From NCBI RefSeq assembly GCF_003265705.1, contig NW_020313005.1, positions 14,069,788 through 14,133,787 of the forward strand: a stretch of DNA of 64,000 nucleotides, given 5' to 3'. The notes beneath the pieces were generated by a model, which was not told the DNA's origin, did no database searches, and saw only the letters and a list, made by a program, of their open reading frames with translations. The position numbers and the translations under genes were made by a program. Of the stretch, positions 33,291 to 44,279 are shown in pieces; positions within the stretch are counted from its first letter, which is position 1; the number at the start of each line of letters is the position of its first letter. The stretch is from Callorhinus ursinus (lineage: Eukaryota; Chordata; Mammalia; Carnivora; Otariidae).

Positions 33291-35110
33291 TTTCTGAAAT
33301 TCTCTGCATTGTCATATAAATTTCTGAACATAGTATTTAACTACAGTTAGTTAAAAGCCCTTATCTGATGATGGTCACATTTGTATTTATTTATTAGTTT
33401 TTAATTTTCAATAATATAATTTTGTCTCATGTGTGGTATATTGATTGAATGTCAGATATTGTAGACAGAAAATTCTAGACATAAGTTACATTTATGAATG
33501 ATGTTACCTTCCTACAGAGAGGATTAAGTTTGCTTCTGGCAGTCAGTTAATAAAGTCAGATCTCTTAATCTGGTCAGGGAACAAGATAATTTAAACCCAG
33601 CCTTCAGGCTAGGTAGAGGGTTGTTTTAATTCTTGTGTTCCCTACTGACAAGATGTAGTGCTTTGAAAATTCCAAATGAATGGCCTGAGTGTTTACCAGG
33701 AACTTCTTTAGTGGTAGAACTTGAACTCTAATTTTATCATCCTACCTTGTACCACTGCCAAGAACTCTGCTTATCTTATATACCTTTCAGCTACCCCTTC
33801 ATGCTCACCTTTGTAGCTTTTCAACTATCACTGGAGAACTGGAAAATGCTTCAGCAGGGAAACAGTGCCAAATATTGGGATCAGCTCTGTGCATTTCCTT
33901 TCTCTCTGGGTCCTTCAAATTCTCCACCTTCCTGGTTGGTCTCCAATATCTGAAAGTATTGATTGGTGTATTTTGACAAGATTTTCTAGTTATTTTCAGG
34001 AAAATTTTCTGCTACAAGCTAGTCTGCCATTAGCAAAAGAGAATCTTTATTCTGTAATCTGGATAATGAAGAATCATTAGACATTTGGGGGCATATGCAT
34101 GATGCGATGAAATAAGTGTTTTAGAAAGATTAATCTAGAATTGTTATAAAGGGGAGTTTGTAAAGGTATAATGGAGGTGCAAACAGGTTAATAGAGGATG
34201 ACCATAAGCATGGAAAGAAGGGGGAGATATAAGAAACACTTACATGGAATAACCAAAAGTTCTTACTTAGTTTCAGAATGCAGTAAGTGCTCAGTGGCAT
34301 TCCCTTTTTAAGCGTTTTAAGTAATTCCTCCACTGCCCACGTAATAAAGTTCAAAGTCATCTGTCTGGCCTCCAGGCTGTGCTTATGCTTTATTTTTAAC
34401 TGTAAGATATGTGACATTGAGTGGGAAACGATGAGGAACTAACACTCCTGAGCTGTGGCTGTTCCCAGGGCATATTTAATGAATTTACAGAGAAAATACT
34501 AAGTCTTCTATGTTTCTCTACTAATGTCATAAAATTCTAGGTTAAAATAACCCCTCCAGGTAAAAAGAAAGAAAGAAGTAGATATATTTTAGAGATCTAA
34601 ACTCAGTGGTCTTTGTAGTTGTCAGGAAGGCAAAAAAAAAAAAAAATTTCTTTACCCTTCTAGGTTCTTCTGGCTAGTCTAATCAAGTTGACATGAGACA
34701 GATTAACAGGAGAAAAACAAGTTTAATTACATACATACAGGGGCCCCATAAGAATATAAGACCCAAAGGATCTCAGGAAAATGAGGCTTATATGATGCTA
34801 CCCTGAGTTAAGGAGAAGGGAATAGCAGCTTGGAACTTAAGGGGGTGGAGGGAGACAATTCATAAAGACATGAGAAGTGCAAATGTTTGGTAAACAAATG
34901 TTTGCCATACCATGCAGAGAACTCTTTTTTTATGTAACAAAAAGTTATCTTGATGATAGCTGTATTCTTGGTGATGGCTCCCTACCTAATATGGGGGGGG
35001 GTGCAGTTAAGAGGCAGATAAAAAGGAAAATGTATTGAGTCTTCTGATTCTAAGAGATCAACCTAAAATAATCCACATACCAAAGGGTATATTTTAGGGT
35101 GCAAATTTTG
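33291..35110. other. Intergenic, no gene recognised
   Basis: Unique-looking AT-rich sequence. 34290-34420 has weak L2-like phrasing (aaagttcaaagtcatctgtc). 34640-35110 (from cttctggctagtctaatcaa to ttttgccccccatgtg) looks like an old dispersed repeat, possibly an LTR, but I could not assign a family. No long conserved reading frame. Confidence 0.5.
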
Positions 35111-35382
35111 CCCCCCATGTGAAGATTCTGGTTGTAGAGTGTGCAATACTAGATAATTCACTGCCTCCCATCCCTGTATTATTGTTTAATTATGTTTCTA
35201 TTTATTTAATTTCATAATAACATAACAGCATGGGAAGCAAAGGAGGTTAAGGCATTAAGGAGGGATATGGAATAGCAAGTAAAGGAACCATCTCATCTTT
35301 GGATATATTGTTTGAGACTCCATGGATCAACTATCTGTATATATTGAGTTGATGGAAGAAAATTGTCTCAGTCTTCCATGTA

Positions 35383-35384
<2 letters not shown>

Positions 35385-35425
<41 letters not shown>

Positions 35426-35453
35426 TAATATATAATACATATGCATAATGTAG

Positions 35454-35485
<32 letters not shown>
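35385..35485. repeat. (CA)n and (TA)n microsatellites
   Basis: (AC)n at about 35385-35420 and (TA)n at about 35455-35485, separated by acataatatataatacatat. They sit directly beside the left arm of the 168-bp inverted repeat. Confidence 0.97.
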
Positions 35486-35489
<4 letters not shown>

Positions 35490-35653
35490 AAGAAGCTACC
35501 TGAGCAGAATCCATAAGAATGGGCACATAAGTTTAAGAACTGCCCCTCAGGTCCTAACGGGGTGACTCAGCAACTTCTGTGTCATGATGGAGATTTTAAA
35601 AGAAGGGATGATCTTACTGTTCTTTTAGGCATCAGTTCCATTTGCTCCCATAG
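35486..35653 (+). repeat. Inverted repeat, left arm
   Basis: 168 bp matching the reverse complement of 37425-37592 with about 9 mismatches and no gaps (about 95% identity). The central stretch acttctgtgtcatgatggag is identical. Boundaries are sharp: TA repeat on the left, cccatag on the right. Confidence 0.92.
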
Positions 35654-37424
35654 CAATTTATGGCTACATTATTATTATTATTATCGTTATCATTATTATT
35701 ATATTACTATTATCATCAACATTACTGTTTTTATCATTGTAATTACTATTAAGCTAAATCATTGGGCTTTAAATGAGCTTGTTTGGAATTTCTTACAAAT
35801 AATAAGTAACAAAAGGATGAAGACATGCCCTGAAGCAGGCTGTCTTCTAGAATGTTGAGGATTTTGGTTGTCTATTCTGCTTGTGATTCTTTCTAGTTGC
35901 TTTCTTCTCATCACTAACTCATCCAATTTTAAACAGCCAGGCAAAGATAATATGGGATAGTAATGTTTTCTGTGTCCAGATAAGGAGTTTAGGGATTTTT
36001 TTTTCAAGAACATCGACATACATAATTTCACTTTATCACTTGCCACAAACTTGGAGCCAGGCTGGGCAATGTGGTATCCTCATTTTACTGATGAGCTTCA
36101 GAAGGCCTGGAGGTCATGGCAAAGATCTCATTTCATCCACATGGTCTTCGTTTCTGCTTTCTGAACACCCAAGGTCCCAGAACAGACAAAAGTTCTAAAT
36201 AATATTGAAATTATTGTGTGGTCAACAACAGCCAGGGGCAGAAATTCTTTACATTGAAATCTCTTTTGGTAACACAAATCTTTTTTTTTTTTTTTTTGGC
36301 TTGTTTTTTTAAGACTCTTGAGGCCCAACCATGGATGGTATAGAAGAAAATTCAGGCTCTAGGACTTCTTCTGTTGGGATATGTAAAGTCTCCTCTTTGT
36401 CCTCTCTCCTTCTCCCTCTTCCTTCTTGCTATCTTTCAGAGCCAGTCAAGACCCTGATCTGCTGCTGAAAGAATGACTGAATGGGATGAGGACAAAGGCT
36501 GCCCTGTCATGTCAGTCACTTGCCAGTGGAGACAACAGTGAGGCTGACCACCAATAAATCCTCCTAACATAATGTTCCTTGGTGTTTGGACACACTGACA
36601 AGTCTGCCCAGATCTGTAGCCTGACACCATGGCAGAGGGAAAGAGAATGATGAGCTGCCCCTGTCACAGGGGCAGGGAGAAATAATGCATAAGGCCAAAG
36701 GGCAGCTGGTTCAACTAGAATATAAATTTCTTATCAAGAATCAACCTCTCCTCAGTGAAGGCAGGGTGATTAGTAGGGAGTGAGGGTGGAGAACAAAGGA
36801 GAAGAGAGAGGTTGTTTGGAGCTGCAGATAAGGGACACCCACAGACCACTGGGTTCTACAACAGGTCCAACTGTGCTCACATCACTTCTTTCAGGAAGGC
36901 TTTTCTGTCGGCTTTGTTTGTGAAAGCTTGGCTTGGCCATGTAGGAGTCAAAGGCAGGCCTCCCCAAAGTAGATGCAGATTATATTAAGCTGAAAATAAT
37001 CAAGGCCCAGAAGACTCAGAAAGAAACTTTGACTCCCACTCACCACAACTGCTTTCTTTCATTGTAGCTTAGTTTGTAATTTCTAAAACTTGACATAGAT
37101 GGATTCAAACATATCCTTTTTTGTTTTTTGCTTTTGTTTTTGGGTAGTATTACATCATTTGTATGAACTATTTTGTTTATCATTCACTATTGTTGATATT
37201 TGGTCATTTCCAGTTTGGGGCTATTAAGAACAAATCTCTGAACACAAATATACAAGTCTTTTTGTGCACCTGTTTTCATGAATTTTGGCAAATAGCTAGG
37301 AAAGGAATTTGTGTTAAATAGCTAGGAAAGGAATGGCTAGATCTTCATCCTTTCTCTGTTCTCATTTCCTTCTGGAGTAGGGAGGGGTTGATATTGGTCT
37401 ATCCTACAACCCTTTAGGGGAAGA
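35654..37424. other. Spacer of the inverted repeat, no gene recognised
   Basis: Holds an (ATT)n-like tract at about 35672-35760, a possible weak MIR trace near 36065-36115, a T run at 36280-36297, a probable ancient L1 fragment (37060-37340) and a tandem repeat of aaatagctaggaaaggaat at about 37300-37340. Frames at 36436-36967 are short and unrecognised. Confidence 0.5.
37060..37340 (-). mobile_element. Probable ancient L1 fragment
   Basis: Phrases such as tttggtcatttccagtttgg, ggctattaagaacaaa and tgcacctgttttcatgaatt match the antisense of the ORF2 C-terminal part of old L1s. Strongly diverged. Confidence 0.55.
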
Positions 37425-37592
37425 CTATGGGGGCAAATGGAACTGATGCCTAAAAGAACAGTGAGATCATCCCTTCTTTTAAAATCTCCATCATGACACA
37501 GAAGTTGCTGAGTCACCCTGTTAGGACCTGAGGGGGAGTTCTTAAACTTATGTGCCTGTTCTCATGGATTCTGCTCAGGTAGCTTCCTTTCC
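37425..37592 (-). repeat. Inverted repeat, right arm
   Basis: Reverse complement of 35486-35653, from ctatgggggcaaatggaact to ctgctcaggtagcttccttt. With the left arm it could form a long hairpin with a 1771-nt loop. Confidence 0.92.
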
Positions 37593-37799
37593 AAAGCTGA
37601 CCTTTCATCTTTCTCTGCTCCAGCTCTGCCCTCTATCCAGCATAAGTCTTCCTTTTCCATCCCTTCATTCTTGGTCTCGTCTTCTTACTCTTTGTATTCA
37701 GGATCAACATTTAACATTTCACATTTGCCATCTGCTACTGTATTATTTACTTATTCTCCATGCACAAGTGTTGCCTCATTTTAAATTTCTTATGGGCCT

Positions 37800-37920
37800 C
37801 CAACATTATAAAAATGATAATTGTTCCTATTTTATAGATGAGAAAAACTGAGGCTCAGCGAGCCTTATGGGGATTTAAGAGGTCACCCAACTGGTAAATC
37901 AAGGTTCCTTTTTCATTTGC
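37800..37920 (-). mobile_element. MIR SINE (antisense)
   Basis: Core ttatagatgagaaaaactga and ggctcagcgag, then aggtcacccaactggtaaat, matches the MIR core in antisense. Confidence 0.75.
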
Positions 37921-38043
37921 ACTATATTTTTAATAGGGTACAGCCAAAAAAGTTTAATCTAGACAGAAAGAACAGCTATTTAACTATAGGGGATGTGATA
38001 CTATAATGAGAAAATGTCTGGCTTATCTTTCATAGACTTCATA

Positions 38044-38092
38044 GAGATTTTATTTTATTTTATTATTTTAATTAATTAATTAATTAAAAAAA
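38044..38092. repeat. (TTTTA)n / (TTAA)n low-complexity tract
   Basis: gattttattttattttatta followed by attaattaattaattaa. Confidence 0.9.
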
Positions 38093-38689
38093 AGAGTATA
38101 CACTCTTCTAGAAGGCTAAGATGAAATTTTACCAAACTCTTTAGGCTAGAAAATATGACATTCACATCTTTCTCCACCTTGTGGCAGTGTGACTATTGTG
38201 ATCTTTCCTCTGGGGGTCTTATAGTTCTGGCATTATAGGGGGAGGCCAATGGCAGAAAGAGAAAGGTACTGTGGATGGGTGATCCTGAAGTTCCCAGAGA
38301 CCCTGGGAAGCTGCACTGCTGGAATGAACTGCCAACTTTATGAAGTTTATTCTGCTTCATCACCTCATTCCTTACAGTTATTTGCAAAAAAGCTTATAAA
38401 AGGATATGTACACCCCAAGGAAGACGCTGCAGATAAATTCCATAGCTATAACTATACTTCCATTTCTCTTTGGCAAAGCATTTCTTAATTTACTGAGTGA
38501 GATAACTAACTCAGCCACTCATAGTGAGCTTTCATGGCTCCAGAAACTGATTATCCTGATTCTTGGTCCAAGATGGCCTGACAAATTCTTAAAATGATTC
38601 CTTGCATAGAAGCTCACCTGCTGCTTATAGCTGGAATATAATCACACATTTTCTGTCTGTATCTTTTTCTCTCTCTCCTTCCCCCCCCA

Positions 38690-39095
38690 ACCCTTCCATT
38701 CTTTCCTTTTAAGTGTGTTAAAAAACAAAATCCAACTAAGTAAACTTGAAGATCTAATTGTTTATTAAATAATTCATGGATTGGGCAGCATCTTATCCAG
38801 CAAGCAGAGGGGAGTTCCACTGAGCTGCTAGAAAGGAAGAGTTTTTAAAGGCAGAAAGAAGGCATTGAAAAATTATTAGGAAGAAATAAATTATTTAGGC
38901 AAATTTGCCTTTGTAAAGGGGAAGAGGTCTCTCAGGGAATTGCCTTCAGAAAAGTACAGTTTGGGTGGTTAAAGGTTACATTTCTGAGGGGGTCAAAACT
39001 GATGTTAGCTTAGGTATTAAGTCTTGGTTTACTCACATGGAACCTTAACATAAGTGTCTCCATTATGGCTCTATAGTTTTCTTTTTAACAAGTGT
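38690..39095. mobile_element. Probable ancient LTR remnant, family not assigned
   Basis: The sequence from tgttaaaaaacaaaatccaa through attcatggattgggcagcat, gaagaggtctctcagggaat and gggtggttaaaggttacatt has the look of an old solo LTR of a mammalian endogenous retrovirus. No coding sequence. The family and exact ends need a repeat-library search. Confidence 0.35.
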
Positions 39096-39254
39096 GCTTT
39101 CCCCCAACTGGTCTTTCTGTCTCTAGACACATCTGATCTCTTTGTGCCCTGCTACCAGAGCTCTCACCTGAACGCATCCTATTCAATGTTCATTCATGGT
39201 TTCCTGTTGTCTATAGGCAGAATCCTGGCATTCAGAGTCCTCTGATTTGCCCCA

Positions 39255-39439
39255 TCTACATACAGTATAGGGCATGGCTCAAAGTATAGGCTGTGAAGAG
39301 AGACTTCTCAGGGTTGAATCCCAGATCCACCACTCACAAGCCATATGCTGTGCCTCAGTTTCTCCATCTGTGAAGCAGAAATGATTGCTATACTTCCTCA
39401 TGGTTTTTATAGGGATTAACTGAGATAATACATATAAAA
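39255..39439 (+). mobile_element. MIR SINE, left part
   Basis: ggttgaatcccagatccacc, ctgtgcctcagtttctccat and tagggattaactgagataat follow the MIR consensus in sense. It continues after the inserted SINE at 39570-39625 (gtgcatggtatatagtaaat). Confidence 0.88.
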
Positions 39440-39450
39440 CACTAAGAAAA

Positions 39451-39559
39451 AGGGTGCCTGGTTGGCTCAGTCAGTAGAGCATGTGGCTCAATCTTGGGGT
39501 CGTGAGCTCAAGCCCTATATTGGGGGTAGAGTTTACTTAATTAAAAAAGAAAATTAAAT
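39451..39559 (+). mobile_element. Short Can-SINE inserted in a MIR
   Basis: gggtgcctggttggctcagt, cttggggtcgtgagctcaag, tgggggtagagtttacttaa: an older, short carnivore tRNA-derived SINE without the CT-rich tail. Imperfect TSD cactaagaaaa (39440-39450) / acttagaaaa (39560-39569). Confidence 0.88.
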
Positions 39560-39569
39560 ACTTAGAAAA

Positions 39570-39625
39570 GTGCATGGTATATAGTAAATGCTTAATGAAT
39601 GTTACCTATTAGTAACTGTCACTTT
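39570..39625 (+). mobile_element. MIR SINE, right part
   Basis: gtgcatggtatatagtaaat and gcttaatgaatgttacctat match the 3' end of MIR and complete the element at 39255-39439. Confidence 0.85.
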
Positions 39626-40194
39626 ACAATACTAACTTCCTAATACTCACTGTACATATCTTAATTTCCCAGGCTTCCCCATCATTGATTCATGACTGCC
39701 TGGCCTTAATGGCTTTGTCCATGTTATTTCCACCATCTGGACTTATTTTCAGCCACATCTTCATATATCAAACTCAGAAAAGGAAATAGTTTGATTTGGG
39801 CTTTAGCTGCAGTTAATTGGTGGTGGTTGCCCAGAGGGATGCATGGAGGAAGATTTGGTGATGCTGTCCTGACTCAGGTAAAGAAGGCTGTACTCAAGTG
39901 TTAAGTGTTTGTGAGCCCAAAATAGGGGAGCAGCACTACATCTACAAATATTCACTATCCCTGGCTAAAGTTCTCATTGCAGAATCTAGAAGCTCCACCT
40001 CTCCTAAACCTGATGTGAATACCTCTGGCATTCCAGCTGGTCTCTCTCTGTCCTAAATACCCTAAGAACTTGAGCTGTTCTCTTATAGGACATGTCACAT
40101 TTTCTTAGTTTTATATCATTTTATTGTATAGTTTTGCCTTTCCCTGTAGACTGAAACTGCTTAGGATCAGGATCCATGGCTTTTAGCACTAATG
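39626..40194. other. Intergenic, no gene recognised
   Basis: Weak L2-like phrases (actgaaactgcttaggatca) near 40150, otherwise nothing I can assign. Confidence 0.45.
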
Positions 40195-40321
40195 GTTGCT
40201 ATTTATCTAATATTTGCTACATTTCAAGCACAGAAGTTTATGCACATTTCTAAGCTTCCCAGAGAGGCGAGAGAATTATTTTTATGCACATTTACAAGTG
40301 TGATTATTCAAGAAAATTAGG
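40195..40321 (-). mobile_element. MIR SINE (antisense), part 1
   Basis: gctatttatctaatatttgc and cacatttacaagtgtgatta follow antisense MIR. Interrupted by a SINE and continued at 40597-40680 (gatggggctaggatttgaac). Confidence 0.7.
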
Positions 40322-40335
40322 TATATTGCTCACTC
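40322..40335. repeat. Left TSD of the SINE at 40336
   Basis: tatattgctcactc, repeated exactly at 40583-40596. Confidence 0.97.
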
Positions 40336-40582
40336 CTTTTTAAAAGAGATTTTATTATTTATTTATTTATTTATTTATTTAGTTAGTTAGTTAGTTAGTT
40401 AAGACTGAGCGGGAGAGAGAGAAAGAAAGAGCAAGTGCACAAGCAGGGAGAACAGCAGAGGGAGGGAAGAAGCAGGCTCCCCACTGAACAGGGAGCCCAA
40501 TGCAGGGCTTGATCCCAGGACCCCAGGATCATGACCTGAGCCAAAGGGAAACACTTAACCAACTGAGACACCTAGGCACCCC
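40336..40582 (-). mobile_element. Can-SINE, antisense, with expanded tail
   Basis: Antisense tail (TTTA)n plus (GTTA)n at about 40354-40402, then gagcgggagagagagaaaga, ccaggatcatgacctgagcc and the antisense tRNA-like head ccaactgagacacctaggca. The perfect 14-bp TSD shows an intact insertion into an older MIR. Confidence 0.96.
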
Positions 40583-40596
40583 TATATTGCTCACTC

Positions 40597-40680
40597 TTAC
40601 AGAAATAGTAAACGATGGGGCTAGGATTTGAACCCATTTTTGTTTGACTCAAAATCTTCTATTTCCACTCTGGTCTTTTC
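40597..40680 (-). mobile_element. MIR SINE (antisense), part 2
   Basis: agtaaacgatggggctagga and tttgaaccca complete the MIR begun at 40195. Confidence 0.75.
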
Positions 40681-40784
40681 CTTTCTGATGTGTATTTATT
40701 TATTATTTATTTATTTCTCTAACCAATCCGTGTAGGAAATAATGAATCCTTAAATATGTTTAAGAGTAGGTATGATCATGGGTA

Positions 40785-40900
40785 TCCTATCTGTAAACAA
40801 GAAATTGAGGCACAGACAGATTGAGTGATTTGCCCAAAGTCCTGAAGATAACTGTAACAGATGGGGATTTTAGCTAGAACACTCTAGCTTCAGTGTCAGT
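40785..40900 (-). mobile_element. MIR SINE fragment (antisense)
   Basis: ctgtaaacaagaaattgagg, cacagacagattgagtgatt and tgcccaaagtcctgaagata match the MIR core. Confidence 0.75.
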
Positions 40901-43190
40901 CTTAATGGCCATGCCCTACTGGCTCATTGAAGGCTTAGTGATACCTGTTAAAGTGACCCTTTATCCTCAAAAAAAAAAAATCAATGGGCACTGAGGTTCA
41001 CCAGGGCTTCATACCACCCCTAAACCCCTCCCTATCATTCACATGCTCACACACACCTCCTCATTCTCAACATACAAACATATTGTATGATAGCTCAGCC
41101 CATCCAAGATCCCTGAATTATGACTGGTTTACCACTGGGAGCTCAATGACTTCTAGAGATAAAGCATGCTATTTTATGTCAGGGTCCTGTTAATCTCTGG
41201 GCTGTGCTCTTAACCAGACAACCTACTTAAAATTTAATATGCACTATTGATCTGAATGGCAGATGCTTCAGTGAGTGTCCAGGCTGGGATTGTTGAGAAT
41301 GGGTAGTGGGGAAGGGTAGGCAAGGATCCTTTGGTCTCAGGCTTTTATTCTGGCCTTGGTTTTGAAACTGACATCTGTGGTCCTGTTGGTCTCAATTGCA
41401 GCTGAATTGCCATGAAACTCCAAACTTACCCCTGCCTGCTGTTTTAGACAGCACCTTTGTGGCCAAATGGAGAATTTATAGCTGTATCTAAGTCATGGGT
41501 AATATGAATATATTTAAATTTTGGAAAGATCACTACAGTTGTAGGTAGAGATATTACTCATTAGATAAAATGGGTAGATTTAAGCAGCTCAGGTAGAGGA
41601 TGATGTCATCCTGAACAAGAATTTTGGTGGAGGTGGAAAGAAATGGATGGATGCAGAGCTGTTTAAGAAGTAAAGAACTGAATATGGGGTAAGAGAGAAG
41701 GAGGAGTCAAGAGTGAGTGCTAGACTTCTGGCTGCTATAAGTGGATGGAAGTCAGATTACTTCTTGAGGGTGCAATGAAGGAGGAGCTGTCTGGAAGTGG
41801 AAATTGAGAACTCAGTTTGGGACATGTTGTCTTTGAGGTGCCTATGAGACATTCAAGAAGAAAAGCCAAGGAGGCAATTAGACACACAGGTATGGTGATA
41901 ATTGCTTTTGTGTCCTCTACATATAGTGGTAATAGAATTTTAGGTTTAGATGGGGTCTTCAAGGATGAGGGTTTATAATGAAAAGAAAAGGAAACTTAGG
42001 AATCAGCCTTCAATGATCTTCATGTACCATAGTCCAGTAGAGGAGGATGACCCTGCAAATAAAATAGGAATGGCATACCTATCATTATCTTCAAAGAGTT
42101 ACTTGGTTTCTCTCTATTCTACAATTGCCTCTTAGGCCAGCACTAACCAATCAAAAAGGGGGCCTGGGTCTCCACATTTGAAGTTGAGCACAGGAGAGAG
42201 CAGAGAAAGCATAAAACAGGAGAGGCTGGCCAAATATAAATGCCAAATATCCTTGCTAGGTTTGTTTCTGAAAGGTTTTAATGTATCATAGTAGATATTT
42301 AGTTATTTTTCTATCTACAGTAGCACAGTTTGGCCCTTCTCCCCACATCTCACCCTTTGGGAAGTAACCCTTTCCCTATGACCAACCATATCAAGGAGAC
42401 TAGAAGAGGAGTTGCCACATTATAGATCCTACCTCCCTGTCCTAGGGAGGAGGGGGCCATTTCCCCTAGATTGGAGCCAGTCAAAGCCTTCCACAAAACT
42501 TGTTTTGTTGTTTTTGTTTTGTTGTTGATGTTGTTGTTTAACTTGAGACCTAAGAGAGCCAATCTCATCTCTATGGTGGCAAAGCTTCTGCTGTGAGTCT
42601 GAGAATGTGGTGGTTCTGCCTTTGGCCTCAAGGAAGTTTCCACCTGTGAAACATATAAAAAGCAGAAATAAAAGCCCTGGTTAGGGGTAGACAAGCATAG
42701 TTTCCACATGAATGATGTGAATTATTTTGTGAATTACCCTCTGGGATTGGGAAATGCCATAATCATTTACAAAGTAATGAGGCAATGGGACTGACACCAC
42801 TTCTAGTCCATTGATTAAGGCACTCAGGGGAGGAGAGACAAGGCATCTAGCTGGAGGGAATCATCATTCTACCTCTGTGGAAGAAGCTTTCATAATGAGG
42901 CAGTCTCATGGCTCAGGGTCTGTCTGACCACATGGTCTCCTTTAGGACCCACACACTGCACATTAGAATGTAGGAAATGGGCAAGAATGTGTATCTGGAA
43001 TGGCTGCATGTGAAGGCTGGATGATCTCTAGCAGAGATTTATAAATTAAGGAGTAATTTCTTCCTGACTGTCTGAACTGACTGAGATCTCCTTCATAAGA
43101 GTCATACAAACACATGGTCAACAGGTTCTTCATAAATAGCAGTGATCAAAATTCTGTGCATCATTCACTGCACCAGGAATCTCAGTTGAC
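40901..43190. other. Intergenic, no gene recognised
   Basis: 41580-41940 (ggacatgttgtctttgaggt, gcctatgagacattcaagaa, ggaggcaattagacacacag) is typical of an ancient dispersed repeat whose family I cannot name. A TTTTG-rich tract lies at 42498-42540. Short frames (41735-42135, 42350-42709) look like chance. Confidence 0.45.
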
Positions 43191-43194
43191 CAGG

Positions 43195-43345
43195 ACATGC
43201 ACCGGCTCAATCACAAGGTGCCTGCAGGAGAAGCACTGTCACCCCCACTTTCTAGGTGAAGACACTGAGGCTCAGAGAAGCCTGTGATGTGATCAAAGTT
43301 ATCCCACTGGAGAAACAGACTTTTGACTCCAAAACCAGATAGAGT
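43195..43345 (-). mobile_element. MIR SINE (antisense)
   Basis: ccccactttctaggtgaaga, cactgaggctcagagaagcc and atgtgatcaaagttatccca match the MIR core. Confidence 0.82.
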
Positions 43346-43997
43346 TGACTCCTGCGAGTCCTTTCACTTCTGATATCCATGATTCTGTGATTCTAACACT
43401 GGTTCTTATTTAATAAGGATGAAGTGATCTGGTTTTTAGGCAACAGAGACACCTTATCTGATAGTTCCTGTCTTCCATAATTCCCTTGACTCCTTCAGCC
43501 CTGGGATCTGGGGTCTGGCTGGCTAGAGGCAGGAACCATGTCCTGACGACTTGTGGAAGCTCCTGGCCTGAAGAACCTCATTATCAGTAAATCCATATCA
43601 CTGTGCTTTCCTGGACTGTCAGCCATTTGGGAGACAGTATGATAATGAATGAAACGCTTGTGACTTTCAGAGAGTATTTTCCATACTTGGCTAACAGGAA
43701 TAAAAGAGGCTTCTACCTTCTCATGCTTCTGACCCATTTTCTGCTGATAATTAATGTTGTGTGCCCTCTTGTCTTTGCAGGCCAGGCCTGCTAGTGTACA
43801 TACATTTGAGACATTCCCATATCACTTCCCTGCCCCTGGGGTCCCTTCTAAGCCACTAGACTTTTCACTGAACTATGACCCAGAATGGTATCGGTCTCAT
43901 AGTGAAATTTCCCAGCAGTGCTGAGAACTTAGCTCTGGAAGAGAGTCTAACTTAGCAAATCAAACTAAGCTCCTGCTAAGAAAATCTCCTTCTGCAC
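43346..43997. other. Intergenic, no gene recognised
   Basis: Unique-looking sequence with no identifiable repeat and only short frames (43495-43794). Confidence 0.45.
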
Positions 43998-44279
43998 TTT
44001 TTTAAAAATTTAAATTAAATTAGTCAACTTATACTACATCATTAATTTCAGATGTAGTGTTCAATTATTTATCAGTTTCGCAAAACACCCAGTGCTCATT
44101 GCATTCTGTGCCCTCTGTAATGCCCATCACCCAATTACCCCATCCCCCACCCACCTACCCTCCAGCAACCCTCAGTTTATTTCCTATAGTTAAGAGTCTC
44201 TCATGGTTTTTCTCCCACTCTGATGACTTCCCATTCAGTTTTCCCTCCCTTCCCCTATGATCCACTGTGCTGTTTCTTC

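Larger units (their letters stand above)
37593..38690. other. Intergenic, no gene recognised
   Basis: Contains a MIR at 37800-37920 and a (TTTTA)n/(TTAA)n tract at 38044-38092. The short frames at 38193-38488 resemble no family I know. Confidence 0.5.

Noticed and set aside
35385..35485. CA/TA repeats considered as a CRISPR-like or regulatory array
   Set aside because: Plain dinucleotide microsatellites with no spacer structure, and the genome is mammalian.
38690..39095. Possible endogenous retrovirus with coding genes
   Set aside because: Only an LTR-like stretch is visible, with no gag, pol or env remnant beside it. Family and even LTR identity are uncertain.
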